Program-made: the position numbers and the translations under genes
Source of the DNA: Rhizobacter sp. OV335
GTDB taxonomy: Bacteria; Pseudomonadota; Gammaproteobacteria; Burkholderiales; Burkholderiaceae_C
Reading direction: 5' to 3'
NCBI RefSeq assembly: GCF_900142965.1
Contig: NZ_FRCQ01000009.1
Span: forward strand, 124,001 to 188,000
DNA: 64,000 nt
Notes under the pieces: generated by a model
The model's database searches: none
Seen by the model: the letters and a program-made list of their open reading frames with translations, nothing else
What the model was told of the DNA's origin: nothing
Shown: positions 56,729-64,000 of the stretch, piece by piece
Numbering within the stretch: position 1 is the stretch's first letter
How the letters are laid out: every line of letters starts with the position of its first letter

Positions 56729-56751
56729 AATTCAACGCATGGTGAATTATG
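56726..56751. promoter_or_regulatory. Putative TetR operator at the tetR start
   Basis: Inverted repeat with perfect 9-bp arms CATAATTCA and TGAATTATG around an 8-bp centre. The core TTCAAC-GCAT-GGTGAA matches the site at 56004-56019 at 11 of the 12 arm positions. It overlaps the first possible tetR start codon, as expected for an autoregulatory operator. Confidence 0.65.
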
Positions 56752-56767
56752 GGCATCCGGTCGAACC

Positions 56768-58219
56768 CTACTTCGGCAGGCGCAGCCCCATCAGGCTGTC
56801 GATCGCCCCGCGGGTGATCGTGTTCGGCAAGGCCGGTACGATGGCCTTCAGCGACGCCGGGATGGCGCCCGGGTGGACCATCGCCACCTGCACCGCGCGC
56901 GATTGCTCGTCGAGCAGCACCAGGTAGTAGCGGTCGTCCACCGGGCGGCGCCACACCGGGCCGGCGCTGCCGCGGTTGTTGGCGTCGATCACGACCCCCT
57001 GCTTCATCACCGTCAGGCTGTTGGCGTCGAGCAGGTCGGCATCGGCCGCGAAGTGGTCCATCGTGCAGCCCTTGACGCCGCAGGTCGAGCCGCCCAGCGA
57101 GCCCACCTGGTACGAGCGGATGCCGGTGCTGATGATGTCGCGGTTGCCGTACTGCGTGCCCTGCGATTCGGAGACCACCTCGAGGATGTTGATCTGGCCG
57201 CAACCGTCGCCGAGCCCGGCGTTGCCGGGGGTGTTGCTGAAGCAGTGGCAGGGGCTGTAGCCCGACCAGCCGTCGCGGTACAGCTCCGACGGGGCGACCG
57301 CGAGCCACGGCGAATCCTCCGCCTTCTCGTCCTTGCCGTCGGTGACGCAGCTCAGCGGCTTCATCGACGCGTCGTCGGCGTAGGGCATGCCGGCCAGCAT
57401 CACGACGAGCTTGGAGCCCTTCCAGCCGACGAAGTCGAGGTCGGAGCCCGGGCAATACGGGTCGCTGCCGGGGCCGCACTTGAACGGCTTCTCCTGTGAA
57501 GCGAAGACGGTGCAGCTGTTGCCGAGCTCGCTGGGCAGCACCTTCGAACCTTTCGGTCCGGAGAAGTGGAAGTTGTACGGCTTGTCGGGCGTGCGGCGGT
57601 CCCAGAACGAGCGGATCGCCCAGTTGCCGTCGTTGGCGTCCAGCGGCTGGTAGACGACCAGCTGCTTGATGCGCAGCGGGCCGTCGAGCACCAGCCCGAG
57701 CTCTTCGTTGAACGGGCTGATCTTGTCGCTGCTGACCTCGTGCTTCGTGCGGCAGCAGGATTCATCGCCCCACGGGAACTTGAGGACTTCCGACTGCACG
57801 TTGCAGCTCGCGCTGCCGGCCTGGGCCTCGGTGCGGCGGCCCCAGTAGCCCTTGGCGCCGATGTTCGTGAAGGTCAGCGTGCCGCCGAGCGTCGGCGTGC
57901 CGTTGTTGCTCGTCGGCGACGCGGTGTGGGCGGGGGCCTGGGTGTTGCCGAGGTCCGGCCAGGTGTTGGCGGACGGTGCGGGCGCCGGAGCGGGGCTCGG
58001 CGCCGGGGCCGGGCTGGGTGCGGGGCTCGGTGCAGGGGCCGGGCTCGGGGAGGGTGCAGGACTCGGCGCCGGGGCGGGACTCGGGGCGGGCGCAGGCGCG
58101 GGGGCCGGAGCCGGTGCAGCACCGGCGGGCGAGGGTGCGGCGCTGTCGCCGCCACCGCCGCTGCAGGCGGCCAGGGCAGCGGTCGCGAAGAGGGCGGCCA
58201 GCAGGGATGTCTTGTTCAT
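56768..58219 (-). CDS. Cys-rich secreted lipoprotein, possibly TOS1/DUF2401-like
   Basis: 483-aa lipoprotein with signal and lipobox ATAALAACSGGGG (Cys19). A Pro/Ala/Ser repeat spacer (about residues 30-85) is followed by a Cys-rich domain with at least 14 Cys. The segment SPCHCFSN, then GDGCGQINILEVVSESQGTQ, resembles the GEFDIFEVL region of fungal TOS1-type (DUF2401, GH16-like) wall proteins. Here Gln and Asn take the place of the acidic pair, so catalysis is doubtful. Recognition is tentative. The gene runs toward tetR with a 39-bp gap and is divergent from the ThDP-enzyme gene. Confidence 0.6.
   Translation of the reverse strand: MNKTSLLAALFATAALAACSGGGGDSAAPSPAGAAPAPAPAPAPAPSPAPAPSPAPSPSPAPAPSPAPSPAPAPSPAPAPAPSANTWPDLGNTQAPAHTASPTSNNGTPTLGGTLTFTNIGAKGYWGRRTEAQAGSASCNVQSEVLKFPWGDESCCRTKHEVSSDKISPFNEELGLVLDGPLRIKQLVVYQPLDANDGNWAIRSFWDRRTPDKPYNFHFSGPKGSKVLPSELGNSCTVFASQEKPFKCGPGSDPYCPGSDLDFVGWKGSKLVVMLAGMPYADDASMKPLSCVTDGKDEKAEDSPWLAVAPSELYRDGWSGYSPCHCFSNTPGNAGLGDGCGQINILEVVSESQGTQYGNRDIISTGIRSYQVGSLGGSTCGVKGCTMDHFAADADLLDANSLTVMKQGVVIDANNRGSAGPVWRRPVDDRYYLVLLDEQSRAVQVAMVHPGAIPASLKAIVPALPNTITRGAIDSLMGLRLPK
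57965..58135. repeat. Pro-Ala-Ser codon repeats in the lipoprotein linker
   Basis: Degenerate in-frame repeats encoding (P-A)n and (P-S-P-A-P)n occupy about 170 bp of the lipoprotein gene. The DNA alternates GGGGC/GGTGC-type units, making it prone to slippage. It encodes a flexible surface spacer between the lipid anchor and the folded domain. Confidence 0.8.
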
Positions 58220-58503
58220 GCGCGAGAAGGGGCAAGTTGCGGACCACGCCGGCACCTGTCGCGAGGGCCGTCCCTGCGGCCCGCCAGCCCGCGCGGGCGC
58301 TGCGTTCGCGCGACCCATCGGCGCGGCGCATGCGCACCATACGCCAACCCGCAGACTCCGATTGCGTCGCCCGCGGACAGTTCCTGTTCCTGGTTGCCGC
58401 GAATCGTCAGCGCTGCGCTGCGATTCACGCGGTGGCGGCGTCGAACCGGCCCGCGCACAAGGCACACTGGGCGCCTCATTCCAGCTGGCAGTGCCGCGCC
58501 GAC

Positions 58504-60243
58504 ATGACCGACTCCTCGTCCCATTCGCCACGCCCCCCGAGCACACCACGCCTGGCCGGCCACGTGCTGGTCGAAGCCCTGATCGCCCAAGGCATCGATA
58601 CCGTCTTCGGCGTGCCCGGCGAGAGCTACCTCGCCGTGCTCGACGGCTTCCATGAACACCGCGACAGCATCCGCTTCATCGCCTGTCGGCAGGAGGGCGG
58701 TGCCGCCTTCATGGCCGAGGCCCAGGGCAAGCTGACCGGCCGCCCGGGCGTGTGCTTCGTGACGCGCGGCCCGGGCGCCACCAACGCCAGCATCGGGCTG
58801 CACACCGCCTTCCAGGACAGCACGCCGATGGTGCTGTTCATCGGCCAGGTGGCCAGCGACCAGCGCGACCGCGAGGCCTTCCAGGAACTCGACTACCGGC
58901 AGGTGTTCGGCCCCGGCACGCTCGGCTTCGCGAAGTGGGTCGGCGAGGTGCACGACCCGGCGCGGCTGCCCGAATACATCTCGCGCGCCTTCCACACCGC
59001 GCTGCAGGGGCGGCCCGGGCCGGTCGTGCTGGTGCTGCCGGAAGACATGCTGACCCAGGCCACCGACGCGCCGGTGCTGCCGCGCGCCGAGCCGGCCCAC
59101 GCCTGGCCGGCACCGGGCGGCCTGCGCGACCTGCGCGCGCTGCTGATGGCCGCCGAGCGGCCGTTCGTGATCGCCGGTGGCAGCGGCTGGGACGCGGCCG
59201 CCTGCGCCGCGCTGCAGCGCTTCGCCGAGAACTGGAACCTGCCGGTCGGCTGCGCGTTCCGCTTCCAGGACCTGTTCGACAACCGGCACGCCAACTACGC
59301 CGGCGATGTCGGCATCGGCATCAATCCGGCGCTCGCGCGGCGCGTCGCCGAGGCCGACCTGGTGATCGCGATCGGCGCGCGGCTCGGCGAGATGACGACC
59401 GGCGGCTACACGCTGCTGAAGGCGCCGCGGCCGCTGCAGAAGCTGGTGCACATCCACGCCGGGCCGGAGGAGCTTGGCCGCGTCTATGCGGCCGACCTGC
59501 TGCTGCAGTCGTCGATGGCCGCTGCCGCGAAGGCGCTCGAAGCGCTGGCCGCGCCGACCCAACCGGCCTGGGGCGAGTGGACCGCCGCGGCGCATGCCGA
59601 CTACGAAGCCAACCACGGCGCCGCCGCGGTGCAGCCGCTCGACATGGCCGAGGTCATCAAGACCATCCAGCGCCTGGCACCGGCCGACACCGTCTACACC
59701 AACGGCGCCGGCAACTACAGCGGCTGGCTGCACCGCTTCTGCCGCTACCACGGCCTGCAGCACGCCGGCCGCACGCAGCTCGCGCCGACCGCCGGTGCGA
59801 TGGGCTACGGCGTGCCGGCCGCGGTGGCCGCGGCGCTGCTGTACCCCGAGCGCACCGTGGTCAACATCGCCGGCGATGGCGATTTCCTGATGACGGGCCA
59901 GGAGCTCGCGACCGCCACCGGCTACGGCGCGACGCGGCTGATCAGCGTCGTCGTCGACAACGGCACCTACGGGACGATCCGCATGCACCAGGAGCGCGAG
60001 TACCCCGGGCGGGTCAGCGGCAGCGACCTGTTCAACCCGGATTTCGCGGCGCTGGCCGAGGCCTTCGGCTGGCGCGCGGCGCGTGTCTCGGACACCGCGG
60101 GCTTCGAGCCGGCGTTCGCCGCCGCGCTGGCCAGCGGCCGCCCGACGCTGCTGCACCTGAAGCTCGATGCGAACGTCAGCACCAGCCGCAGCAGCCTGCA
60201 GGCGATCCGCGAGGCGGCGCAGAAGCGCCTCGGCCCGTCATGA
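58504..60243 (+). CDS. Thiamine diphosphate-binding enzyme, acetolactate synthase-like
   Basis: 579-aa ThDP enzyme of the acetolactate synthase/benzoylformate decarboxylase group. The N-terminal Pyr domain has the activating Glu in CRQEGGAAFMAEA, and a central domain follows. The C-terminal PP domain carries the metal-ThDP motif GDGDFLMTGQELATATG ending in VDNGTYG. It is a stand-alone large subunit with no ilvN-like regulatory gene beside it, so a catabolic decarboxylase or carboligase role is more likely than branched-chain synthesis. The 284 bp before it contain no recognised element. Confidence 0.88.
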   Translation: MTDSSSHSPRPPSTPRLAGHVLVEALIAQGIDTVFGVPGESYLAVLDGFHEHRDSIRFIACRQEGGAAFMAEAQGKLTGRPGVCFVTRGPGATNASIGLHTAFQDSTPMVLFIGQVASDQRDREAFQELDYRQVFGPGTLGFAKWVGEVHDPARLPEYISRAFHTALQGRPGPVVLVLPEDMLTQATDAPVLPRAEPAHAWPAPGGLRDLRALLMAAERPFVIAGGSGWDAAACAALQRFAENWNLPVGCAFRFQDLFDNRHANYAGDVGIGINPALARRVAEADLVIAIGARLGEMTTGGYTLLKAPRPLQKLVHIHAGPEELGRVYAADLLLQSSMAAAAKALEALAAPTQPAWGEWTAAAHADYEANHGAAAVQPLDMAEVIKTIQRLAPADTVYTNGAGNYSGWLHRFCRYHGLQHAGRTQLAPTAGAMGYGVPAAVAAALLYPERTVVNIAGDGDFLMTGQELATATGYGATRLISVVVDNGTYGTIRMHQEREYPGRVSGSDLFNPDFAALAEAFGWRAARVSDTAGFEPAFAAALASGRPTLLHLKLDANVSTSRSSLQAIREAAQKRLGPS

Positions 60244-60299
60244 CAAGCCCGAGCGGCGCAGAGGGTGAAAGCGTCTGTCAGATGACTTGTTCAAGACAA

Positions 60300-60322
60300 T
60301 GTCATACCCGCGGTGTCATACC
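60300..60322. repeat. Paired direct repeats before the small membrane-protein gene
   Basis: TGTCATACC occurs at 60300-60308 and 60314-60322, a 14-bp period, in a locally AT-rich 97-bp gap upstream of the gene at 60341. Spacing of one and a third helical turns could suit a regulator or may be chance. Confidence 0.45.
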
Positions 60323-60340
60323 AACGATATATTGCCGACG

Positions 60341-60883
60341 ATGAACAAAGTGCTTCCCGTCAATCCCACGCCGGCACCGACGCCGGCAGAGCGCTGGGTG
60401 TGGCGGGCCTGCCTCGCGGTGTCGCTGGTGTGGCTGGCGGTGGCTTGGGCCGGCCAAGCGCGTTGGTGGCCGGGGGCGCTGCTGCTGGCCTTGAGCCTGC
60501 TGCCGCCGTTGCTGCGCTCGCAACGCCGGCAGGTCGCGATGCCGGGCTACGACACGCTGGACGTGAGTCCGTGGGGCCTGGTGCACCGCAGCGGCCTGCC
60601 CGACGATCCGCAAGAGCCGTCGACCCGGCGCCTGGCCTGGTCCGACATCCGGCAGGTCGACGTGCTGACCACCGAAGACGGCCCGCTCGGCGAGGACCTG
60701 TTCTTCGTGCTGATGACGCAGCCCGACAGCGACGTCGATGCGCTGGCCGTCTCGAACGCGCAGGCGGTGCCGACCAAGTTGCTCGATGCGATGGCGCAGA
60801 ACCTCGGGCCGCTCGATCAGGCGCAGCTGCTGAACGCCGTCAGCACGCGCGAGTTGAAGCGCTTCACGCTGTGGCGGCGCTGA
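60341..60883 (+). CDS. Hypothetical membrane protein
   Basis: 180-aa protein from MNKVLPVNPTPAPTPAERW, chosen over an upstream in-frame ATG at 60287 because the added residues look non-coding. Two hydrophobic helices (about residues 20-40 and 43-60) are followed by a soluble domain of about 120 residues. That domain resembles a PH-like fold in pattern (YDTLDVSPWGLVHRSG, WSDIRQVDVLTTEDG). No family is recognised and the role is unknown. It is convergent with the AraC gene. Confidence 0.7.
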   Translation: MNKVLPVNPTPAPTPAERWVWRACLAVSLVWLAVAWAGQARWWPGALLLALSLLPPLLRSQRRQVAMPGYDTLDVSPWGLVHRSGLPDDPQEPSTRRLAWSDIRQVDVLTTEDGPLGEDLFFVLMTQPDSDVDALAVSNAQAVPTKLLDAMAQNLGPLDQAQLLNAVSTRELKRFTLWRR

Positions 60884-60892
60884 TCCGAAACC

Positions 60893-61735
60893 CTAAGCCG
60901 GCCGCATCTGCTTCAGCCACGCGCCGGGCGACAACCCGGTCGCGCCCTTGAACCGCCGGGTGAAGTGGCTCTGGTCGGCAAAGCCCACGGCTGCGGCCAC
61001 CTCCGCCAATGCCCGGCCTTGCAACAGCAGCTTGCGGGCCTTCGCGAGCCGGACCGCGTTCAGGTAGAGGTGCGGCGGCACGCCGAAGTGCTGGGCGAAG
61101 GCGCGGCTCAGGTAGACCCGCGACACGCCAGCCGCGGCCGCGAGTTCACCGATCGACAGGTCTCGATCGGCGTTCGCCCGGATGTGGTCCCTGACGCGCT
61201 GGAGCCGCTTCAGCCCTGCGTGCACCGGCGGCGGCGCGGTTCTGGGCGATTCGCCATGCTGCAGCAGGAGTTGCACGAAAGCCTCCATCAGCAGCACTTC
61301 GCCTCGCATCGATTCCTGCGGCTGGCCGGTCGCGAGGATCGCTCGGTGCAGCGTTGCGGCCGCCTGGGGGGCGTGGACGACCGGTTCGCGGAAGTGACGG
61401 CTGCCCTGGATCCCGGCGGCGCGCTGCAAGACGCCGGGCAGCACGTCCGCCTCCACGTACAGCATGCAATAGCCATAGCCGCCTGCCTGGCCAGGGAGGC
61501 CATCGTGGGCCTGGTCGGGGTTCAGCAGGATGACGTCGCCGGGCACGCTGGTCTGGGTCGTGCCCCGGCAGTTGAAGGTCTGCACGCCGCTGCCGGTCAG
61601 GCCGATGCCGTACTCCGGATGGCTGTGCCGTTCGAACGCGTGATCGGTGAAATGCGCTCGCATCAGCGTCACGCCCGCGGCGCCGGCCGGCCGGTACTGC
61701 ACCCAGTCTGAAGCTGCCGGCGCGTCTGCCTGCAT
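60893..61735 (-). CDS. AraC family transcriptional regulator
   Basis: 280-aa regulator starting MQADAPAASDW. The N-terminal cupin-type sensor (FERHSHPEYGIGLTGSG, PGDVILLNPDQAHDG) precedes two C-terminal helix-turn-helix motifs (AAAAGVSRVYLSRAFAQHFG, AAAVGFADQSHFTRRFKG). It resembles the AraC regulators that control amino-acid exporters of the LysE/EamA kinds. It is divergent from a GNAT gene with 89 bp between starts, so it may control that gene and perhaps the nearby EamA exporter. Confidence 0.9.
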   Translation of the reverse strand: MQADAPAASDWVQYRPAGAAGVTLMRAHFTDHAFERHSHPEYGIGLTGSGVQTFNCRGTTQTSVPGDVILLNPDQAHDGLPGQAGGYGYCMLYVEADVLPGVLQRAAGIQGSRHFREPVVHAPQAAATLHRAILATGQPQESMRGEVLLMEAFVQLLLQHGESPRTAPPPVHAGLKRLQRVRDHIRANADRDLSIGELAAAAGVSRVYLSRAFAQHFGVPPHLYLNAVRLAKARKLLLQGRALAEVAAAVGFADQSHFTRRFKGATGLSPGAWLKQMRPA

Positions 61736-61824
61736 CTCGATGGCCCTTTGCGATTTACAACGGTACAAGACGTCGGCGGCACGCCTCGTCACAGTGGCAG
61801 CTTTCCAGCTTCCTGCCGCAGCTC

Positions 61825-62343
61825 ATGCACATCCGACCCGCGAGTGTCGACGACATTCCCACCATCGAGGCGCTCTATCACGAGGCGATCAGGTTCCAAC
61901 GCGAAGGCGGGCACCCGTCCTGGCAAGACCTGGACCTTGCCGTCGTCGAGAAGGACATCGCCGAGCGCTGCCAGTACGCGCTGGTGCTGGACGGCCAGGT
62001 GGCGGGCATCTTCAGCTTCTGTCCGCCATCGCTGATGGACAGCGAGATGTGGCAGGGGCTGGCGCCGGAATCGGCCCGCTACATCAACCGCATCATCGTC
62101 GGGCAGGCGTGGAAGGGCCGGCAGCTGTTCGCGCCCATGCTGGACTGGTGCGAACGCGAGGTGCATCGCCTGGGCCTTGGCGTGCTGCGACTGGACACCT
62201 GGGCACAGAGCACCGGACTGATCCGCCACTACGCCAGGTTCGGCTTCAGGCGGGTGGGGGAGCGCATCACCTCGACGAGCGACCGATTGCCACCGCAATA
62301 TCGCGGCATTCACCTGGTGATCATGGAGAAGCCGATCGGCTAG
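61825..62343 (+). CDS. GNAT family N-acetyltransferase
   Basis: 172-aa acetyltransferase starting MHIRPASVDDIPTIEALY. Motif A lies around IIVGQAWKGRQLFAPMLDWC, with the terminal Tyr region STGLIRHYARFGFRRVGE. The substrate is unknown. It sits between a divergent AraC regulator and a convergent EamA exporter, overlapping the latter by 4 bp. This grouping suggests handling of an amine or amino acid. Confidence 0.88.
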   Translation: MHIRPASVDDIPTIEALYHEAIRFQREGGHPSWQDLDLAVVEKDIAERCQYALVLDGQVAGIFSFCPPSLMDSEMWQGLAPESARYINRIIVGQAWKGRQLFAPMLDWCEREVHRLGLGVLRLDTWAQSTGLIRHYARFGFRRVGERITSTSDRLPPQYRGIHLVIMEKPIG

Positions 62344-63242
62344 CGGCTCTTCTTCCAGAGCAGCAACACCACCCCCGCGAGCACCACGCCCGCGGCCGTC
62401 CACTCGTAGTGCGTGACGGTCTCGCCGGCCACCGCGACGCCCAGCAGCATCGCGATCACCGGGTTCACGAAGGTGTAGCTCGACGCGAGCCCGGCGCTGG
62501 CCTTCGACAGCAGCACCATGTAGGCGTTGAACGCGATCAGCGAGCCGAACACCACCAGGTAGAACCAGGCGCCGACCGCCTTCGGCTCGGGCGGCCACTG
62601 CATCTGCTCGCCGGTGACGGCCGCCAGCAGCAACAGCACCACGCCGCCGCAGATCATCTCGCTGGCGAAGCCGGTCGCGCCGGGCGCGAGGGGCAGGCTG
62701 CGCTGGCTCAACACGCTGCCGATCGACCAAGTGACGCAGGCCGTCGCGATCGCGGCCAGCCCGACCGGCGAGGCCTGGAAGCCGGCGCCCTGCGTCAGCA
62801 TCAGCACGCCGGCCAGGCCGACCGCGATGCCGAGCAGTTCGATGCGGCTCGGCACCACGCGCCACAGCAGGTTCAGGCCCGCGATCATCAGCGGCACCAC
62901 CGCGATGAACGCGACCACCAGGCCCGAGCCCACCGTCTGCTCCGAGTAGGCGGTGCAGCCCATGCCGCCGCCCAGCATCAGCGCGCCGACGACCAGCGCA
63001 TTGCGCCATTGCACGCGGTTCGGCCACGGTGCGCCGCGCCAGCGCATCCAGGCCATCAGCAGCACGCCGGCGAACAGGAAGCGCGAGCCCATCTGCAGGA
63101 AGGGCGGGAAGCTGACCAGCGCGAACTTGATCGCGAGGTAGGTGGAACCCCAGACCAGCCAGGTGGCGGCCAGGCACAGCAGGATCAGCGCCTGCGGGCC
63201 GCGATCGGGTTGCACGGCGGCGGTGGGTGATGAAGCGGACAT
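62340..63242 (-). CDS. EamA family (DMT superfamily) exporter, YedA-like
   Basis: 300-aa membrane protein with ten predicted helices in two EamA repeats. It opens LCLAATWLVWGSTYLAIKFAL, the characteristic first helix, and ends LLWKKSR. Relatives export amino acids or metabolites. It is divergent from an Lrp/AsnC-type gene with 123 bp between starts, a common exporter-regulator arrangement. Confidence 0.92.
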   Translation of the reverse strand: MSASSPTAAVQPDRGPQALILLCLAATWLVWGSTYLAIKFALVSFPPFLQMGSRFLFAGVLLMAWMRWRGAPWPNRVQWRNALVVGALMLGGGMGCTAYSEQTVGSGLVVAFIAVVPLMIAGLNLLWRVVPSRIELLGIAVGLAGVLMLTQGAGFQASPVGLAAIATACVTWSIGSVLSQRSLPLAPGATGFASEMICGGVVLLLLAAVTGEQMQWPPEPKAVGAWFYLVVFGSLIAFNAYMVLLSKASAGLASSYTFVNPVIAMLLGVAVAGETVTHYEWTAAGVVLAGVVLLLWKKSR

Positions 63243-63365
63243 GTGGGAACTCGATGCAGAAATCAGGTCGACATCGTACGAAGGCGTGCGGCGCATTGGA
63301 AGGCGAAACACAAGGTCGATCGATGCAACGCATGCTATGTTTGATGGACTTTCGGAGGGTTTGCC

Positions 63366-63848
63366 TTGAATGCTGAAATCGACGCCCATGACACGCGCAT
63401 CCTGGCCGAACTGCAGGCCGATGCGCGGCTGACGATGGCCGAGCTGGGCCGCCGCGTGCACCTGAGCCAGCCGGCGGTGACCGAGCGGGTGCGCAAGCTC
63501 GAGGCGGCCGGCGTGATCACCGGCTACCGCGCGACGGTCAACCTCGGCAAGCTCGGCTATGGCATCCGCGCGATGGTGCGCGTGGGCCGCGCCGAGTACG
63601 CGCGGGTCGTGAAGCTGGTGCAGCAGAGCCCGGAGGTGGTCAGCGCCTACAACGTGACCGGCGAGGACAGCTGGCTGCTCGAGATCGCGGTGATCGACGT
63701 GCCCCACCTCGACGCCGTCGTCACGAAGTTCTGCTTGCTGACCGAAACCTCGACCGCGATCATCCTGAACACCCCGCGCGAGCACCAGACGATGCTGCCG
63801 CCGCGCCGCGAAGATGTGAAGCCGCCGATCAAGAAAGTGACCGCATGA
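63366..63848 (+). CDS. Lrp/AsnC family transcriptional regulator
   Basis: 160-aa regulator with an N-terminal helix-turn-helix ([21 protein letters not shown]) and a RAM/AsnC ligand-binding domain (about residues 65-145). Translation starts at TTG (63366), with GGAGG about 8 bp before it. The nearby ATG at 63370 is out of frame. It probably controls the divergent EamA exporter in response to an amino acid. Its stop overlaps the next start (ATGA). Confidence 0.92.
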   Translation: MNAEIDAHDTRILAELQADARLTMAELGRRVHLSQPAVTERVRKLEAAGVITGYRATVNLGKLGYGIRAMVRVGRAEYARVVKLVQQSPEVVSAYNVTGEDSWLLEIAVIDVPHLDAVVTKFCLLTETSTAIILNTPREHQTMLPPRREDVKPPIKKVTA

Positions 63849-64000
63849 GCACCGACCACGCGAACGATTTCGCCACCTGCGACCTGTGCGATGCGCACAA
63901 GAACGACACCGACGGCGCGTTTCGCGTGCTGCCGCCGGTGTTCCGCGACTTCGGCGGCCGGCCGAAGTTCAGCGGGCCGGTCAGCACGGTGAAGTGCTTC
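63845..64000 (+). CDS. rraA: RraA family protein (partial, cut by the window end)
   Basis: The first 52 codons of a gene starting at the ATG that overlaps the Lrp-type stop. The visible residues include [28 protein letters not shown] and GPVSTVKCF. These match the N-terminus of RraA, the RNase E activity regulator related to 4-hydroxy-4-methyl-2-oxoglutarate aldolase. The rest lies beyond the window. Either role is possible from this fragment. Confidence 0.85.
   Translation, partial: MSTDHANDFATCDLCDAHKNDTDGAFRVLPPVFRDFGGRPKFSGPVSTVKCF

Noticed and set aside
57965-58135. Repeat array considered as CRISPR or minisatellite
   Set aside because: The units are in-frame Pro/Ala/Ser codons inside a lipoprotein gene, with no spacers of fixed length.
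58220-58503. 284-bp gap checked for an RNA gene or further ORF
   Set aside because: No conserved RNA motif, terminator or coding-like frame was found; it probably only holds the two divergent promoters.

Overview
The window is uniformly GC-rich with strong G/C preference at third codon positions. The gene set and order (dnaX-ybaB-recR beside the small SRP RNA; gloB-methyltransferase-rnhA; alaA-hom-thrC-mobB-moeA-moaD-moaE-crcB-clpB; nadA-nadC beside nadB) point to a chromosome of a betaproteobacterium of the order Burkholderiales, probably from the Rubrivivax/Leptothrix/Roseateles side. This placement is inferred from gene content; no rRNA is present to test it.

Layout. 1-9.9 kb is accessory metabolism: an exported alpha/beta hydrolase, a large GH3 glucosidase lipoprotein, an exported protein with one haem-c motif, an SDR/LysR divergent pair, and a flavin aromatic hydroxylase with a convergent MarR regulator. 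9.9-22.7 kb is mostly housekeeping: an FkbM-like protein, SRP RNA (ffs), a divergent AIR-synthase-like protein, dnaX-ybaB-recR, mltD, gloB, a methyltransferase, rnhA, then moeA, a GNAT and moaA, and an NlpC/P60 peptidase. 22.8-37.8 kb holds prpE, PIN-PhoH, bcp, an Mth938-like protein, then the threonine branch (alaA, hom, thrC) running into a second molybdenum cofactor block, crcB and clpB with a heat-shock promoter.

37.8-44.7 kb combines NAD biosynthesis (nadB, nadC, nadA) with two paralogous Roadblock/LC7-like proteins of unknown role and a ComFB-like protein. 44.8-48.7 kb has an AraC/MFS pair and an accessory two-gene cassette, a HipA-like kinase plus a DUF3037 protein, with overlapping ends. 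48.7-56.7 kb is one minus-strand unit that looks like a single regulon: TetR regulator, a three-gene NMT1/SsuA-type ABC importer, an enolase-superfamily enzyme, a Gfo/Idh/MocA oxidoreductase, a DUF993 aldolase-like protein and a TIM-barrel isomerase. Matching inverted repeats lie at the tetR start and just before the permease gene. 56.8-64 kb holds a Cys-rich secreted lipoprotein resembling fungal TOS1-type proteins, a ThDP enzyme, a small membrane protein, an AraC regulator, a GNAT, an EamA exporter divergent from an Lrp/AsnC regulator, and a partial rraA at the window end.

The best candidates for new biology are the HipA-like/DUF3037 pair, the Roadblock paralogues interleaved with nad genes, and the TetR-controlled catabolic operon. 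No tRNA, rRNA, CRISPR array, insertion sequence or prophage was seen.
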